DNA of 64,000 nt from Paraburkholderia bonniea (GCF_009455625.1 NZ_QPEQ01000002.1:806001-870000), one strand, 5' to 3'; shown: positions 40,184-49,938, counted from the first letter of the stretch. Notes: generated from the letters alone by a model not told the origin. Numbers and translations are program-made.

Positions 40184-41287
40184 ATGCTTAAAAAAATCAA
40201 ACTTCGCTCCCTTCTCGGGAATTCATGGGTCTTGTTGCTGGCCGCCATTCTGGTGGCAGGTGGTCTGACCTACTTCATGTACCAGTACCTGAACACACGG
40301 GAACAAAATCTCAAGGCCGAGCTAGCGGGCAAACAAGGCCATGGGGTGGCTGTAGTCGTCCCGAGCCAAGACGTTCCGGCAGGCACACCGCTTGCAAGCA
40401 ATGTCTTCGTCGCACGTGAAGTTGCCACGGATCTGGTTTATGACGACATGATCCGGGCCGATAGCTTCGACCAGCTCCGCAGCGCCAAGCTGGTCCAGCC
40501 TGTGCGGCGCGGCTTGCCGCTACGCGCATCGGACATTGATACGCTGGGCAACCGTGATTTTTCGGACGCCGTGCCGGTTGGTGAGCGGGCAATCACGCTC
40601 GAGATCGACATGATCAACTCAAACAACGAGATGGTCCGGCCTGGCAATCACGTCGATATCTACTGGGTAGGTGCGGGCAACAATGCGATGGATTACAAAT
40701 CAACCGCACCGTCCGAGGGCACGGCCATCCAGTTGCTGCTGCCTAACATCCTGATTCTGGCTACCGGGCAGGACGTGCGGCAACGCGATGCTGGCGAAGC
40801 CATGAACAACGGCATGAATTCGAGTGGCAATGGGCTTGATAAAAGCACGTTTGGCAGTGTCACCGTACAGGTGCCTGTCGCTGAAGCCGCCCGCCTCGCG
40901 CTGGCGCAACGGGTCGGCGCACTGCGCCTCGTGTTGCGTAACTCCAAGGACAAGAGCCTGGATGTTCCGACCTACCTCAGCGAAGAACAACTTTTTGGCA
41001 CGGGCAAGCGTTCTGGCAAAAGCGCTACGCCGAATGTCATCGAGTTCATCTCAGGCGGTAGCCAGAACAATGCAACCAAGCTGATTCCGGTTGATGTACT
41101 CAACTCTCACACCAAACCAGCCGCTGCTCCTGCCGCACCCCAGCACAGCGCAGCCGCTGCGCCAGCCGGCGCTTCCACTCCTGACACCACAGCGCCGGCC
41201 AAAGCGTCGAGCGTCTACGAGCAGGCCAACGCTATTGCCCAACAATTGCAGAACCTCGATTCGCGCGCCAAGCCGGGTCGAAACTAA
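40184..41287 (+). CDS. cpaB: Flp pilus assembly protein CpaB/RcpC
   Basis: A 367-residue periplasmic protein anchored by an N-terminal helix (WVLLLAAILVAGGLTYFMYQYL). The SAF-like domain (VAVVVPSQDVPAGTPLASNVFVAREV) and the CpaB/RcpC region (VPVGERAITLEIDMINSNNEMVRPGNHVDIYWV) follow. The C-terminus is Pro/Ala-rich. CpaB supports the outer-membrane secretin encoded next. Strongly typical for the Tad/Cpa system. Confidence 0.9.
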   Translation: MLKKIKLRSLLGNSWVLLLAAILVAGGLTYFMYQYLNTREQNLKAELAGKQGHGVAVVVPSQDVPAGTPLASNVFVAREVATDLVYDDMIRADSFDQLRSAKLVQPVRRGLPLRASDIDTLGNRDFSDAVPVGERAITLEIDMINSNNEMVRPGNHVDIYWVGAGNNAMDYKSTAPSEGTAIQLLLPNILILATGQDVRQRDAGEAMNNGMNSSGNGLDKSTFGSVTVQVPVAEAARLALAQRVGALRLVLRNSKDKSLDVPTYLSEEQLFGTGKRSGKSATPNVIEFISGGSQNNATKLIPVDVLNSHTKPAAAPAAPQHSAAAAPAGASTPDTTAPAKASSVYEQANAIAQQLQNLDSRAKPGRN

Positions 41288-41310
41288 AGTACAGAGCACA
41301 GATTTCGATC

Positions 41311-42948
41311 ATGAAAGTCAAACACTACGCACAGGCATTTCCACGCCGTGTAATCTCATCCGTCCTCGTTGGTATCTTGCTGTGCAACGCTGCACCGCTG
41401 GCATTGGCACAGGCCTCAAGCACGCTCTACAACACCGGAACCCCCGCCCGAGGCAGCATGCTGGACCTCTATCGCGGCGAAGTGCGCATGCTGCATGTGC
41501 CTGGCACGATCAAGCGCATCGCCGTCGGCAATGGTTCGCTGATTACCGCCAATGTGGTGGATGGCCGTCTGATGCTGATCGGGGAAGCGCCTGGCGTGGC
41601 CTCTCTGGTCGTCTGGAATGAACGGGGCATCGCGCTGCAAACCACCGTTCGGGTAGCGAAAGGCGATGTCAATTTCTCCGTGGAACAATTGCGCACCGTG
41701 CTGCGCACCGTGCCCGGGCTGCATATTGATCCGGTGGGGCCGAATATCGTGCTCTCCGGTGTGGTTCACCGCAACATGCTGCCGCTGGTCAAAGCTGCTA
41801 CGGAAGATCTGACAAACGTGATCGACACCACGACCACCGATGAAGGCGATGCGCTCAAGAAGACCATCCACTTCAAGGTGCAGATCATGGAGCTCACGCG
41901 TAATGCCCAGAAGAATCTGGGGATTGCATGGGACAGCTCATTCGCTGGCCCAACAGTTGCAGGCCAGGGGTTTCTCAAGGCAGGGGCCAACCCAGAGGCA
42001 GCATTCGCGTCGACAGCGGCGGGCAGCAGCTTGTTCGTCGCGGGCATCGCGTCCAAGATCGCTTCCAGAATCAACCTCGCCATCAACGATGGCGATGCCT
42101 TCCTGCTTGCCGCACCTGAACTCAACACCAAGAGCGGTGGCACCGCCACGTTCCTCGCCGGTGGCCAGGTGCCAATCCCGCGTGCAGGCGCACTCGGCAC
42201 GACCGACGTCGAATTCAAGGACTACGGCATCAAGCTGAACATCCGTCCGGTGGTCGACGCGAACAACATCATTTCCGCCAGTCTCGACACCGAGATCAGC
42301 CAGTTGGATCCATCCGTTTCGTATGGCGGCTACCCGGGCTTCCTGACGCGCCGGACCACCTCCGACATCTCGCTGCGCGCGGGCGAAACGCTGGCGATCT
42401 CCGGGCTGATCAGCGCCGATGCGCTGGAAAGCACGACGGGCCTGCCTTATCTCAGCAAGGTGCCCATCATCGGCAAACTGTTTGGCTCAGAGAGCTTCCG
42501 CGCCAAGAAGAGCGATCTGGTGATTTTTGTCACGCCGGTGATCTCCGATCCTTCGCAGGCACCCAACACGAACCTGCTGTCACGCGCCGATGCTGTTGAT
42601 GAGCAATACCGCGAGCGGTATGGCGCCCCTAGCCCGCTGGCTAAAGCCGCAGATAAAAATGCGACGCCGGAACCGCGTCAACGGATCGCGCCTACCCAGC
42701 CAATCCCTGTCGCACCGGTCCGGAGCCTGCCTTATCAAGCCACGCAGTGGACTCAACCGCCAGCGGCACAGCAGCCCAGCCCAGCTCCCGTGCCGAGCTC
42801 CTCAGCCGGGCTGGCAGACGCCATCCGCATGCTGAACACCCCACGCGACACCTCTGCTGCGGCCAAGGCTGGAGCCGCGCCTGCCGCCGCACCGGGCGGC
42901 AAGCTGCCCGCACAACAAGTTGGCGTGCTCGGTAGCTCGGGTAACTGA
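41311..42948 (+). CDS. cpaC: Tad pilus secretin CpaC/RcpA
   Basis: A 545-residue outer-membrane channel. A signal peptide ends near LALAQA. An N-terminal pilus/BON-like region (GTIKRIAVGNGSLITANVVDGRLMLIGEAPGVASLVVW) precedes the secretin domain with LSGVVHR, AAPELNTKSGGTATFLAGGQVPIP, FKDYGIKLNIRPVV and LRAGETLAISGLISADALESTTGLPYLSKVPIIGKLF, the secretin signature. A Pro/Ala-rich tail of about 100 residues follows. Partner of CpaB. Confidence 0.94.
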   Translation: MKVKHYAQAFPRRVISSVLVGILLCNAAPLALAQASSTLYNTGTPARGSMLDLYRGEVRMLHVPGTIKRIAVGNGSLITANVVDGRLMLIGEAPGVASLVVWNERGIALQTTVRVAKGDVNFSVEQLRTVLRTVPGLHIDPVGPNIVLSGVVHRNMLPLVKAATEDLTNVIDTTTTDEGDALKKTIHFKVQIMELTRNAQKNLGIAWDSSFAGPTVAGQGFLKAGANPEAAFASTAAGSSLFVAGIASKIASRINLAINDGDAFLLAAPELNTKSGGTATFLAGGQVPIPRAGALGTTDVEFKDYGIKLNIRPVVDANNIISASLDTEISQLDPSVSYGGYPGFLTRRTTSDISLRAGETLAISGLISADALESTTGLPYLSKVPIIGKLFGSESFRAKKSDLVIFVTPVISDPSQAPNTNLLSRADAVDEQYRERYGAPSPLAKAADKNATPEPRQRIAPTQPIPVAPVRSLPYQATQWTQPPAAQQPSPAPVPSSSAGLADAIRMLNTPRDTSAAAKAGAAPAAAPGGKLPAQQVGVLGSSGN

Positions 42949-42970
42949 CCAGAATTAATCGAGAACCTCA

Positions 42971-44842
42971 ATGCTTAACTTACAGATTCAGCCACGCAAT
43001 GCATCTGCCACAACGTTCACGCTGGAAGACGGCTGCACGATTGGCAAAGATGCAAGCTGCGACATCGTTATCAAGGGCATGCTGGTCGGCAAAGTTCACG
43101 CGCGCATCGTCAAGCAGCAAAACGCGTATTACATCGAAGATCAAGGTGGCATCACAGCAACGCTCGTCAATGGCGAACCCGTGACGCGCTACGGCCCGCT
43201 CAATGGAACGGACACCATCGAGATCGGCACCACTACGCTGAAAATGCTCGAATCCTCGCCTGCTCAGGCGGCTCAGGCGGCTCAAACAGCTCCCGCTATG
43301 CCGCCAGCAGCAGTCGCAAACGCCGCAGAGCAAAGCATCACGTTTAGAGCGGACCGCGAACCCGGCATGGCGCTGCCCGCAACGTCCTCATCCTCAAAGA
43401 CGACGCTGTTCACCCAGCCGCAGACAGCCAGCACAACACCTGCCGCGCCAGTAGAGGTGCAGGCACAGATGCCAGCGCCCGTGCCACAGACACCATTGCG
43501 CACAGCACCGGTGCGCGTCAAAAAGACAGCGCCCGAGATCCTCACGGTGTCGCCCATCAATAGCCCTTCGGGCATCGAGCTGCGCAAGCTGGCACACATG
43601 CGTGTGATCGCCGCGCTTGATTTGCGCCGCTTGAACGTAGCGCGCATGGAAGATGACGAATTGCGCAACACCGTAAATAGCGCGCTTGACGACATCCTTC
43701 AGCACGATCCGATCTTCCGCAACGCGGAGGTTCCACTCAATGCGCTCAAAAAGGCCGTGTTCGACGAAATCATTGGGCTGGGGCCGCTGGAAGAACTGCT
43801 GGCAGATACAAGCATCAGCGAAATCATGGTCAATTGCCACGATGAGATCTTTGTCGAAAAGTCAGGGCAGCTCACTCGCTCGTCGGTGATCTTCACCGAT
43901 GACCGCGCCGTGATCGGTGCAATCGAGCGGATCGTCGCACCGATCGGCCGCCGTATCGACGAAAGCTCACCAATGGTCGATGCGCGGCTGTCTGATGGCT
44001 CGCGTGTGAATGCAGTCATTCCACCGCTCGCCCTCAAGGGGCCCAGTATCACGATCCGGAAATTCTCCACGCGCAAGCTGGACGGCGAGGATCTGGTGAA
44101 TTTCGGCTCGATGTCGCCAGAAATGCTGGAGTTCCTGAATACAGCCGTTGAGCAACGCGCCAACATCATTATTTCGGGCGGCACAGGCTCGGGCAAAACC
44201 ACTTTGCTGAACGTGCTGTCGAGCTACATCCCCGATAACGAACGAATCGTCACCGTCGAAGACGCAGCCGAGCTGCAACTGTCGCAGCCCAACCTCGTCT
44301 CGCTGGAAGCCCGGCCCGCCAATATGGAAGGCAAGGGTGCCGTGCATATCCGCGATCTCGTGAAGAACTGCTTGCGGATGCGTCCAGACCGCATCGTGAT
44401 CGGCGAATGCCGTGGCGGCGAAGCACTCGACATGCTGCAGGCGATGAACACCGGCCACGACGGCTCGCTGACCACCGCTCACGCAAACGCGCCACGTGAC
44501 TGTATCGCCCGGCTGGAAGTGATGACGCTGATGGCTGGCCTTGATCTGCCTGTGCAGGCTATCCGCGAGCAAATCTGCTCCGCCGTAGACATCATCGTGC
44601 AGCAGACCCGCTTCTCATGCGGCTCACGCCGGGTCACGCACATCACCGAAGTCAGCGGCATGGAATCCGGAGTCATCCAGTTGCAAGACGTGTTTGTGTA
44701 TCGCCAGAAAGGCTTCAATGAGCAAGGCAAGATCACCGGCGACTTTGTACCAACGGCTTATATCCCTGATTTCTATCAAGACCTGATGCGCCGTCATATT
44801 CCTGTGAACACCGAAATATTCACGCGCTCAGCAGAACACTAG
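42971..44842 (+). CDS. cpaF: FHA domain-CpaF/TadA ATPase fusion
   Basis: A 623-residue motor. Residues about 15-90 form an FHA domain ([26 protein letters not shown], with the conserved Gly-Arg position read as GK). An Ala/Pro/Gln linker follows, then the TadA/CpaF secretion ATPase: Walker [10 protein letters not shown] near residue 402, Asp boxes around VEDAAELQL, and Walker B/His-box region [36 protein letters not shown]. It powers Flp polymerisation. FHA domains bind phosphothreonine, so pilus assembly might respond to Ser/Thr kinases. No separate TadZ/CpaE gene is present. Confidence 0.93.
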   Translation: MLNLQIQPRNASATTFTLEDGCTIGKDASCDIVIKGMLVGKVHARIVKQQNAYYIEDQGGITATLVNGEPVTRYGPLNGTDTIEIGTTTLKMLESSPAQAAQAAQTAPAMPPAAVANAAEQSITFRADREPGMALPATSSSSKTTLFTQPQTASTTPAAPVEVQAQMPAPVPQTPLRTAPVRVKKTAPEILTVSPINSPSGIELRKLAHMRVIAALDLRRLNVARMEDDELRNTVNSALDDILQHDPIFRNAEVPLNALKKAVFDEIIGLGPLEELLADTSISEIMVNCHDEIFVEKSGQLTRSSVIFTDDRAVIGAIERIVAPIGRRIDESSPMVDARLSDGSRVNAVIPPLALKGPSITIRKFSTRKLDGEDLVNFGSMSPEMLEFLNTAVEQRANIIISGGTGSGKTTLLNVLSSYIPDNERIVTVEDAAELQLSQPNLVSLEARPANMEGKGAVHIRDLVKNCLRMRPDRIVIGECRGGEALDMLQAMNTGHDGSLTTAHANAPRDCIARLEVMTLMAGLDLPVQAIREQICSAVDIIVQQTRFSCGSRRVTHITEVSGMESGVIQLQDVFVYRQKGFNEQGKITGDFVPTAYIPDFYQDLMRRHIPVNTEIFTRSAEH

Positions 44843-44852
44843 GCCGGTCACC

Positions 44853-45701
44853 ATGAATCCCCTTTTTATTCTGATACCGACCTTCTGCGGTTTCCTGTTT
44901 GTCATCTGGCTCGTCATGCGGGTGGGTAAAACCGCATTGACCAGCCGGTCGCGCGACATGGCCAACGAAGTGGAGGCCTCGCTTGCCGAAGCCTTTGTTT
45001 TCGTGAACCGGCAAAAGGTCGCTGCCTGGACCATGGCAGCCATGCTGGCGCTGCCGCTCGTCACCTTTCTTCTTAGTGATAACTGGCTAGTCGCACTCGC
45101 TACGATCCCGCTCGCGCTGATACTGCCAAAACGAGTGCTGGCCGCGATGCGCAAGAAGCGGATTGCGACACTCGAAAAGCAGTTGCCCGATACGTTGCTG
45201 ATGATGGCGGGAGCGTTGCGCGCAGGTGCCAGCTTTCCTAGCGCGCTCGAAAGCGTCGTCCAGGAATCCGCACCTCCCATTTCGCAGGAATTCGACTTGC
45301 TGATGCGCGAAATTCGTCTTGGCGTGGATTTGGACACGGCGATGCGCAACGTCGAGAAACGCATCCCGGTACCCGACTTCATGATGGTGACGGCAGCGGT
45401 CACCATCGCCCGGGAGGTCGGCGGCAACCTGGCAGAGGCGCTTGAATCGGTGGCCCGCACATTGCGCGAAAAACTGCAGATGGAAGGCAAGATCAAGGCG
45501 CTCACGTCGCAAGGCCGGATGCAAGGCATTGTGATGACCTGTTTGCCCCTGTTCCTGATGCTGGTGCTGCGCTGGATGGAGCCCACCGCCATGGAGCCGC
45601 TCTTTAGCAAACCAGTTGGCTGGGCGACGCTAGGTGTCATCGCCGTCATGGAGTTTCTCGGCTACAAGTCGATTACCAAGATCACCAATATCAACGTGTA
45701 A
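44853..45701 (+). CDS. tadB: Inner-membrane platform protein TadB
   Basis: A 282-residue type II secretion F-domain protein. Membrane helices lie at the N-terminus (LFILIPTFCGFLFVIWLVM), near residues 50-90 and at the C-terminus. The cytoplasmic F domain contains LEKQLPDTLLMMAGALRAGASFPSALESVVQE and GVDLDTAMRNVEKRIPVPDFMMVTAAVTIAREVGGNLAEALE. It pairs with TadC, encoded 2 nt after its stop, to form the platform on which the ATPase acts. Confidence 0.92.
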   Translation: MNPLFILIPTFCGFLFVIWLVMRVGKTALTSRSRDMANEVEASLAEAFVFVNRQKVAAWTMAAMLALPLVTFLLSDNWLVALATIPLALILPKRVLAAMRKKRIATLEKQLPDTLLMMAGALRAGASFPSALESVVQESAPPISQEFDLLMREIRLGVDLDTAMRNVEKRIPVPDFMMVTAAVTIAREVGGNLAEALESVARTLREKLQMEGKIKALTSQGRMQGIVMTCLPLFLMLVLRWMEPTAMEPLFSKPVGWATLGVIAVMEFLGYKSITKITNINV

Positions 45702-45703
45702 CC

Positions 45704-46585
45704 ATGCTGCTTTTTATTTCAATTTTGATCAGTGTTGGCGCGATGGTTTTCGCCTTCATTGCATTCAAGTCCGTCGGCCAGTTGACTGGCGACATCCCTC
45801 CAGAAAACCGGATCTATCTTGATCCATTGCCAAGAGCGTTACGTCTGATCTGGCCGCTGGTGAATTTTGTCGACCATCACTTCGGTGGAACGTTCGGTGC
45901 CAAACGTGTAGCGAAAGTCGAAGAGCGCCTGCGCCTGACTTCGTTGCTGTTCTTGATGAGCGCCCGCCAGTTTATTTCCTTGTCGATCACTTCTTCGTTG
46001 CTGGCCACGTTAGCTGCACTGGCCATGATGTACCTGCTGCATATGTTTTCCTGGCCGATCATGCTCGGCGTCGCGGTGCTTGGCTATTACTACCCGTTGA
46101 TCTGGACCAGGGACGTACGGCGGCGCCACGTTGCAGCTGTGCTGAAGCAACTCCCGGTATATCTCGACTTTCTGACGCTCGCCGTCGAAGCCGGGTTGAA
46201 CGTCAACAGTGCGATTCAGAAAGCCGTCGAAAAAGGTCCTGAAGGGCCGTTACGCCGGGAGTTTGAGCACGTATTGCGCGATCTGAAATCTGGCCTGAAT
46301 CGGACCGAGGCGCTACGGCGTTTCGATGCGCGGCAAAACATCAAAGAGATCACCAACCTCGTCGGCGCAGTCATTCAGGCTGAACGGATGGGCTCCGGGC
46401 TGGCCAGCACACTGCGCTTTCAGTCCGAGCAACGGCGCTCGGAGCGGTTCCAGCGCGCTGAAAAGCAAGCCATGGAAGCGCCTGTGAAGCTGGTCTTCCC
46501 ACTGCTGATGTTTATCTTCCCGGTCACGTTTATCGTGCTGGGCTTTCCGATCGTGATGAAGTTCATGCAAGAGGGCTTTCTGTGA
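45704..46585 (+). CDS. tadC: Inner-membrane platform protein TadC
   Basis: A 293-residue partner of TadB with the same F-domain layout: LKQLPVYLDFLTLAVEAGLNVNSAIQKAVEKGPEGPLRREFEHVLRDLKSGLNRTEALRRF and IQAERMGSGLASTLRFQSEQRRSERFQRAEKQAMEAPVKL, with helices at both ends. The EAGLN and ERMGSGL motifs are typical. Its stop overlaps the GTG of the DUF192 gene (GTGA). Confidence 0.92.
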   Translation: MLLFISILISVGAMVFAFIAFKSVGQLTGDIPPENRIYLDPLPRALRLIWPLVNFVDHHFGGTFGAKRVAKVEERLRLTSLLFLMSARQFISLSITSSLLATLAALAMMYLLHMFSWPIMLGVAVLGYYYPLIWTRDVRRRHVAAVLKQLPVYLDFLTLAVEAGLNVNSAIQKAVEKGPEGPLRREFEHVLRDLKSGLNRTEALRRFDARQNIKEITNLVGAVIQAERMGSGLASTLRFQSEQRRSERFQRAEKQAMEAPVKLVFPLLMFIFPVTFIVLGFPIVMKFMQEGFL

Positions 46586-46932
46586 AACTCGCCCGCTTAA
46601 TCATTCGGCAGCGCGACACAGGGGTTCGGGTCGCCACCACGGAAACTCGCCAGGAACGCATGCGTGGGCTGCTCGGCCGTGACCATTTGCCCCACGAAGA
46701 AGCACTGCTACTCCATCCGTGCCGCTCGATTCATACCTTCGGCATGCGCTTTGCCATCGACATCCTGTTTCTCGATCGTTACCAGCGCGTCGTGTCCATT
46801 CACCATGAAGTGCCGAGCAACCGGATGCGCTTGCATCTGCGGGCCGTTCAAACGCTTGAGATGCGAGCGGGGGTTGCCCGCTCACATGGCATCAGCGTGG
46901 GCGATCAACTTGGCTTCGAGGCGATCCAGTGA
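46582..46932 (+). CDS. DUF192 family protein
   Basis: A 116-residue protein with the DUF192 signature: RQERMRGLLGRDHLPHEEALLLHPCRSIHTFGMRFAIDILFLDRYQRVV, then RAVQTLEMRAGVARSHGISVGDQL. It starts at GTG within the tadC stop and ends within the tadE GTG, so it is locked into the pilus operon by two 4-nt overlaps. Family members are small beta-barrels, often secreted or envelope-associated; this one has no signal peptide. Function is unknown. Confidence 0.88.
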   Translation: MKLARLIIRQRDTGVRVATTETRQERMRGLLGRDHLPHEEALLLHPCRSIHTFGMRFAIDILFLDRYQRVVSIHHEVPSNRMRLHLRAVQTLEMRAGVARSHGISVGDQLGFEAIQ

Positions 46933-47714
46933 AGCACTTACGTTCCAGGCCTGCCCTGGCCATGTGCGGGCGGCGCAGCCAGCTGGGCCAGTCGATGGTC
47001 GAATTCATCATCATCGCGCCGCTGCTGCTGTTCTTTTGTCTTGCCATTGTTCAGTTCGCGTTGCTGTACCAGGCTAAATCGACACTCGATGTTGCGGTAC
47101 TGGAAGCAGCCCGCGAAGGAGCCGTCACTAATGGTTCGATGAGAGACATGCAAGCTGGGCTGGCGCGCGGATTAATGCCGCTTTATGCCCGCAACACCTC
47201 GACAGATGGCGTGGAGACGGCAGGAAAACTCGCCGAGCTGGCGTCAATCAACGCCAGCCTCATCACCATCGTCAACCCCACACCAGAGGCCATCAGCGCT
47301 TTTGCGGTACAGCGGCGGTATCCCGAGAGTGGTCTGACCTACACAGAGATTCCGAACGATTCGTTGATGTACCGCGACCCGCATCCGGCGGCTGGCACGG
47401 TCAATATCCAGGATGCGAACTTGCTGAAAATCCGCGTGCATTATTGCTACCCGATGTACGTACCGCTAGCGAACAAGGTGATTTATTACGCGTCCAACCT
47501 TATCGGCCGGCCGGCCCAGAATGGCATTTTTTCAGATATCCCAAGCACGAACGGCTTCGGCAATCCGCAGCATCCAGACCGGCAATGCAATATTTATCTG
47601 CAGGATGGCGTGGAGACAGGCCGTTACCCGATTGGGCTTGAATCAGAAGTGATGGTGCGGATGCAATCGCCATTCCGGCCTGCAGCCGCCGCAAATGGTA
47701 AAGCGCCATCATGA
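46929..47714 (+). CDS. tadE: TadE-family pseudopilin
   Basis: A 261-residue protein. The leader ends at G20|QSMVEF, matching the Flp processing site, followed by the helix IIIAPLLLFFCLAIVQFALLY and the TadE motif AKSTLDVAVLEAAREGAVTNGSMRDMQAGLARGLMPLY. Part of the periplasmic domain has CYPMYVPLANKVIYYASN. TadE pseudopilins are needed for Flp pilus biogenesis. The GTG start overlaps DUF192, and its stop overlaps the transglycosylase ATG. Confidence 0.88.
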   Translation: MKHLRSRPALAMCGRRSQLGQSMVEFIIIAPLLLFFCLAIVQFALLYQAKSTLDVAVLEAAREGAVTNGSMRDMQAGLARGLMPLYARNTSTDGVETAGKLAELASINASLITIVNPTPEAISAFAVQRRYPESGLTYTEIPNDSLMYRDPHPAAGTVNIQDANLLKIRVHYCYPMYVPLANKVIYYASNLIGRPAQNGIFSDIPSTNGFGNPQHPDRQCNIYLQDGVETGRYPIGLESEVMVRMQSPFRPAAAANGKAPS

Positions 47715-48484
47715 AGCCAGGTTCAGATTCGCTGGCACAAGTAGCGCGGCGTCAGCGCATATGGCCGAAGGCCGTGCTCGCCTGTGTGCTGTGCGTCGCC
47801 GCTCAAGCCCAGGCATCGGCAGTGGTCATGATGATTGGCGGGATGAAAAATACCGCAGGCCAAGCGGCATCGGCCCAACCCGTCGCCGCGCCAGAACCCC
47901 GTAGTTCTGTGGTGACGCTGTACAACCCATCCGGCCGCGTCTCGACAACTTTTGTCCCAGGCATGCTGATGCCGGTCACCACTGCGCCATCAGGCACGGT
48001 TGCATCCAGGGTCATGGCGCTCACCCCGCTTATCGCTGAGGTGTCACACGCGGCCAATATCGACAGCGCGTTGCTGATGGCCGTGATTGACGTTGAATCA
48101 GGGGGCAATCCGCAAGCGGTTTCGCCCAAAGGGGCAACTGGCCTGATGCAGTTGATGCCAGCTACCGGAAAGCGGCACGGAGCGGCCGATCTCTTTGATC
48201 CGCGCCAGAACATCATGGCGGGTGCCCGCTACCTGCACATACTGATGCAGCAGTTTGGCAACATTGAACTCGCCCTGGCGGCCTATAACGCTGGTGAAGG
48301 TGCGGTCAAAAAATACGGCATGCAAATCCCGCCCTACGACGAAACCATGGCTTACGTGCCAAAGGTACTGGGACGCTATCAGCACTACCGGACCCGGACC
48401 GCCGCAGCGGCAACACCTGGTGCACCTCAGGAAGCGCGTGGTCATTTTGTGCAGGTACGGCAGGCGATTACCGCAGCGCGCTAG
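47711..48484 (+). CDS. Lytic transglycosylase, SLT family
   Basis: A 257-residue secreted muramidase. A signal peptide (AVLACVLCVAAQAQASA) and linker precede the SLT domain: IDSALLMAVIDVESGGNPQAVSPKGATGLMQLMPATGKRHGA with the catalytic Glu in VESGGN, then FDPRQNIMAGARYLHILMQQFGNIELALAAYNAGEGAVKKYG. As last gene of the Tad operon and overlapping tadE, it probably opens the peptidoglycan for the pilus machine. It ends convergently with the Hpt gene, 64 nt away, with no clear terminator between. Confidence 0.92.
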   Translation: MKPGSDSLAQVARRQRIWPKAVLACVLCVAAQAQASAVVMMIGGMKNTAGQAASAQPVAAPEPRSSVVTLYNPSGRVSTTFVPGMLMPVTTAPSGTVASRVMALTPLIAEVSHAANIDSALLMAVIDVESGGNPQAVSPKGATGLMQLMPATGKRHGAADLFDPRQNIMAGARYLHILMQQFGNIELALAAYNAGEGAVKKYGMQIPPYDETMAYVPKVLGRYQHYRTRTAAAATPGAPQEARGHFVQVRQAITAAR

Positions 48485-48548
48485 CTCAACCGTCTCATGC
48501 GGCACTTGCCAACATGCGACGGGCCATGCCCAGAGCGTTGCAGGCTGC

Positions 48549-49268
48549 CTATGCCGGGAGGTTGCGAGGAAGCTGCTCAAGCGCAGCGTCGAGACATTTC
48601 ATTCCGTCAGCCAGCAGGTGCAATAGCGCCTGCGCCGCCGTGAAATCACGTTCGTGAGCGGCTTGCTCAAGACAGGTTGCCAGTTTGATTAATGCGGTAC
48701 ATCGCAGCATCTTCAATGAGCCATTAAGACGATGTGCCGCCTCTGCCAGTTCATCCGGTGCCTGACGCTGAAGCGCGTCATGCAACAACACCAGGTTCTC
48801 ACGGTCGGTCATGAGCAACAGATGTACGAGATCCTGCGCCACGGTGTGATCGCCACAGGCCAGTGCATCAAGGGTGGAGGGAAGGTTCTGGCAGGCATCG
48901 GCGGTCAGTACCGCATAACGATGCCGGGCAAGGGCTTGCGCGAGTTCGCGCAATGTGACGGGTGTCTGTAACACGCCGTCGAAATAGGCAGCGGGCGCTG
49001 TCTCACTGAGCGCCGCATGATCCGCAGAAAATCCGGCAGGTACAACGGCAAGACACAAGCAGCTGGGTCGAGCTTTATGGCCTTCGTGGCCATTGAAACC
49101 CTCTGGCGGCAGGCCTGAGTCACCATCCACCAGCATGAGCTTGATCTGTTCCTGCATACGGCCGGCAGGATCAGTGGTGAAAACAAACCCCAGTTGCCCG
49201 AGTGCGGCACCAAGGCCGCTTGCCTGAGACCACTTCGGGTTGGCGCTCACGAGTAACGCCGCATTCAT
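48549..49268 (-). CDS. Hpt-domain phosphotransfer protein
   Basis: A 239-residue protein. The first about 130 residues have no clear family and may be a decayed receiver, since no phospho-Asp motif is visible. The C-terminal about 100 residues are a helical Hpt domain with the phospho-His in ELAEAAHRLNGSLKMLRCTALIKLATCLE. ATG at 49268 is preferred over a GTG 5 codons upstream. It reads in the same direction as the NarL-type regulator, 31 nt after its stop. The gene corresponds in position and Hpt module to the RR-Hpt gene at 23640. Confidence 0.78.
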   Translation of the reverse strand: MNAALLVSANPKWSQASGLGAALGQLGFVFTTDPAGRMQEQIKLMLVDGDSGLPPEGFNGHEGHKARPSCLCLAVVPAGFSADHAALSETAPAAYFDGVLQTPVTLRELAQALARHRYAVLTADACQNLPSTLDALACGDHTVAQDLVHLLLMTDRENLVLLHDALQRQAPDELAEAAHRLNGSLKMLRCTALIKLATCLEQAAHERDFTAAQALLHLLADGMKCLDAALEQLPRNLPA

Positions 49269-49299
49269 GGAACACCAGCGCACATAAAAGAAAAACCAC

Positions 49300-49938
49300 T
49301 CATTGCGGCAAAGCCACCCGGCAACGCCGCGCCAGATCGACTAGTTCAACCATCGAATTGACCCGCAGCTTTTGCATGATGCGAGCCTTGTGGCTGCTCA
49401 CTGTTTTATTACTGATAAACAGCGCATCGCCCACGGCCTTGTTTGACATTCCCTTGGCCAGCATTTGCAAAATCACTAGTTCTTTGTCGCTCAGCAGTTG
49501 CAGGTAATCGGCTTCCTGTGAGGATTCGACGAGCGAAACAGGACTGGATGACGTCAGCACCGGAAACACCGTGTAGCCCGCCAGCACCGCTTCGACACTG
49601 CGCATGATGTCGCGCAGCTCCTGGGATTTGCTCAAAAAACCTTGTGCACCCGCCCGCAATGCGCGAGGCACGAAAGTTTCCTGGTCTTGCCCCGATAACA
49701 CCAGCACACGCACTTCGGGATGTACCAGTTTGAGCCGTGAAATCACATCCAGCCCGCTGATACGAGGAATATCGAGATCGAGAATCACCAGCTCCGGCAA
49801 ATGCAGCCGCGCCATTTCGACAGCAGCCTGGCCATTGTCGGCTTCGATGATCTCGCTCACGCCAACCAACTGCGCGAGGTGTGTTTTGATGACCAGACGA
49901 AGCGCGGGATGATCATCAACGATCAATATGGTAGTCAT
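49300..49938 (-). CDS. NarL/LuxR-family response regulator (right copy)
   Basis: A 212-residue regulator. The receiver has ILIVDDHPALRLVI and phospho-Asp54 in ELVILDLDIPRISGLDV; the switch region includes VLVLSGQ and Lys in LSKSQE. The LuxR helix-turn-helix is LSDKELVILQMLAKGMSNKAVGDALFISNKTVSSHKARIMQKL. An AGGAGA site lies 9 nt before the ATG. Same order and direction as the left copy, with an Hpt gene downstream and an OmpA-like lipoprotein upstream. No histidine kinase is adjacent. Confidence 0.92.
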   Translation of the reverse strand: MTTILIVDDHPALRLVIKTHLAQLVGVSEIIEADNGQAAVEMARLHLPELVILDLDIPRISGLDVISRLKLVHPEVRVLVLSGQDQETFVPRALRAGAQGFLSKSQELRDIMRSVEAVLAGYTVFPVLTSSSPVSLVESSQEADYLQLLSDKELVILQMLAKGMSNKAVGDALFISNKTVSSHKARIMQKLRVNSMVELVDLARRCRVALPQ

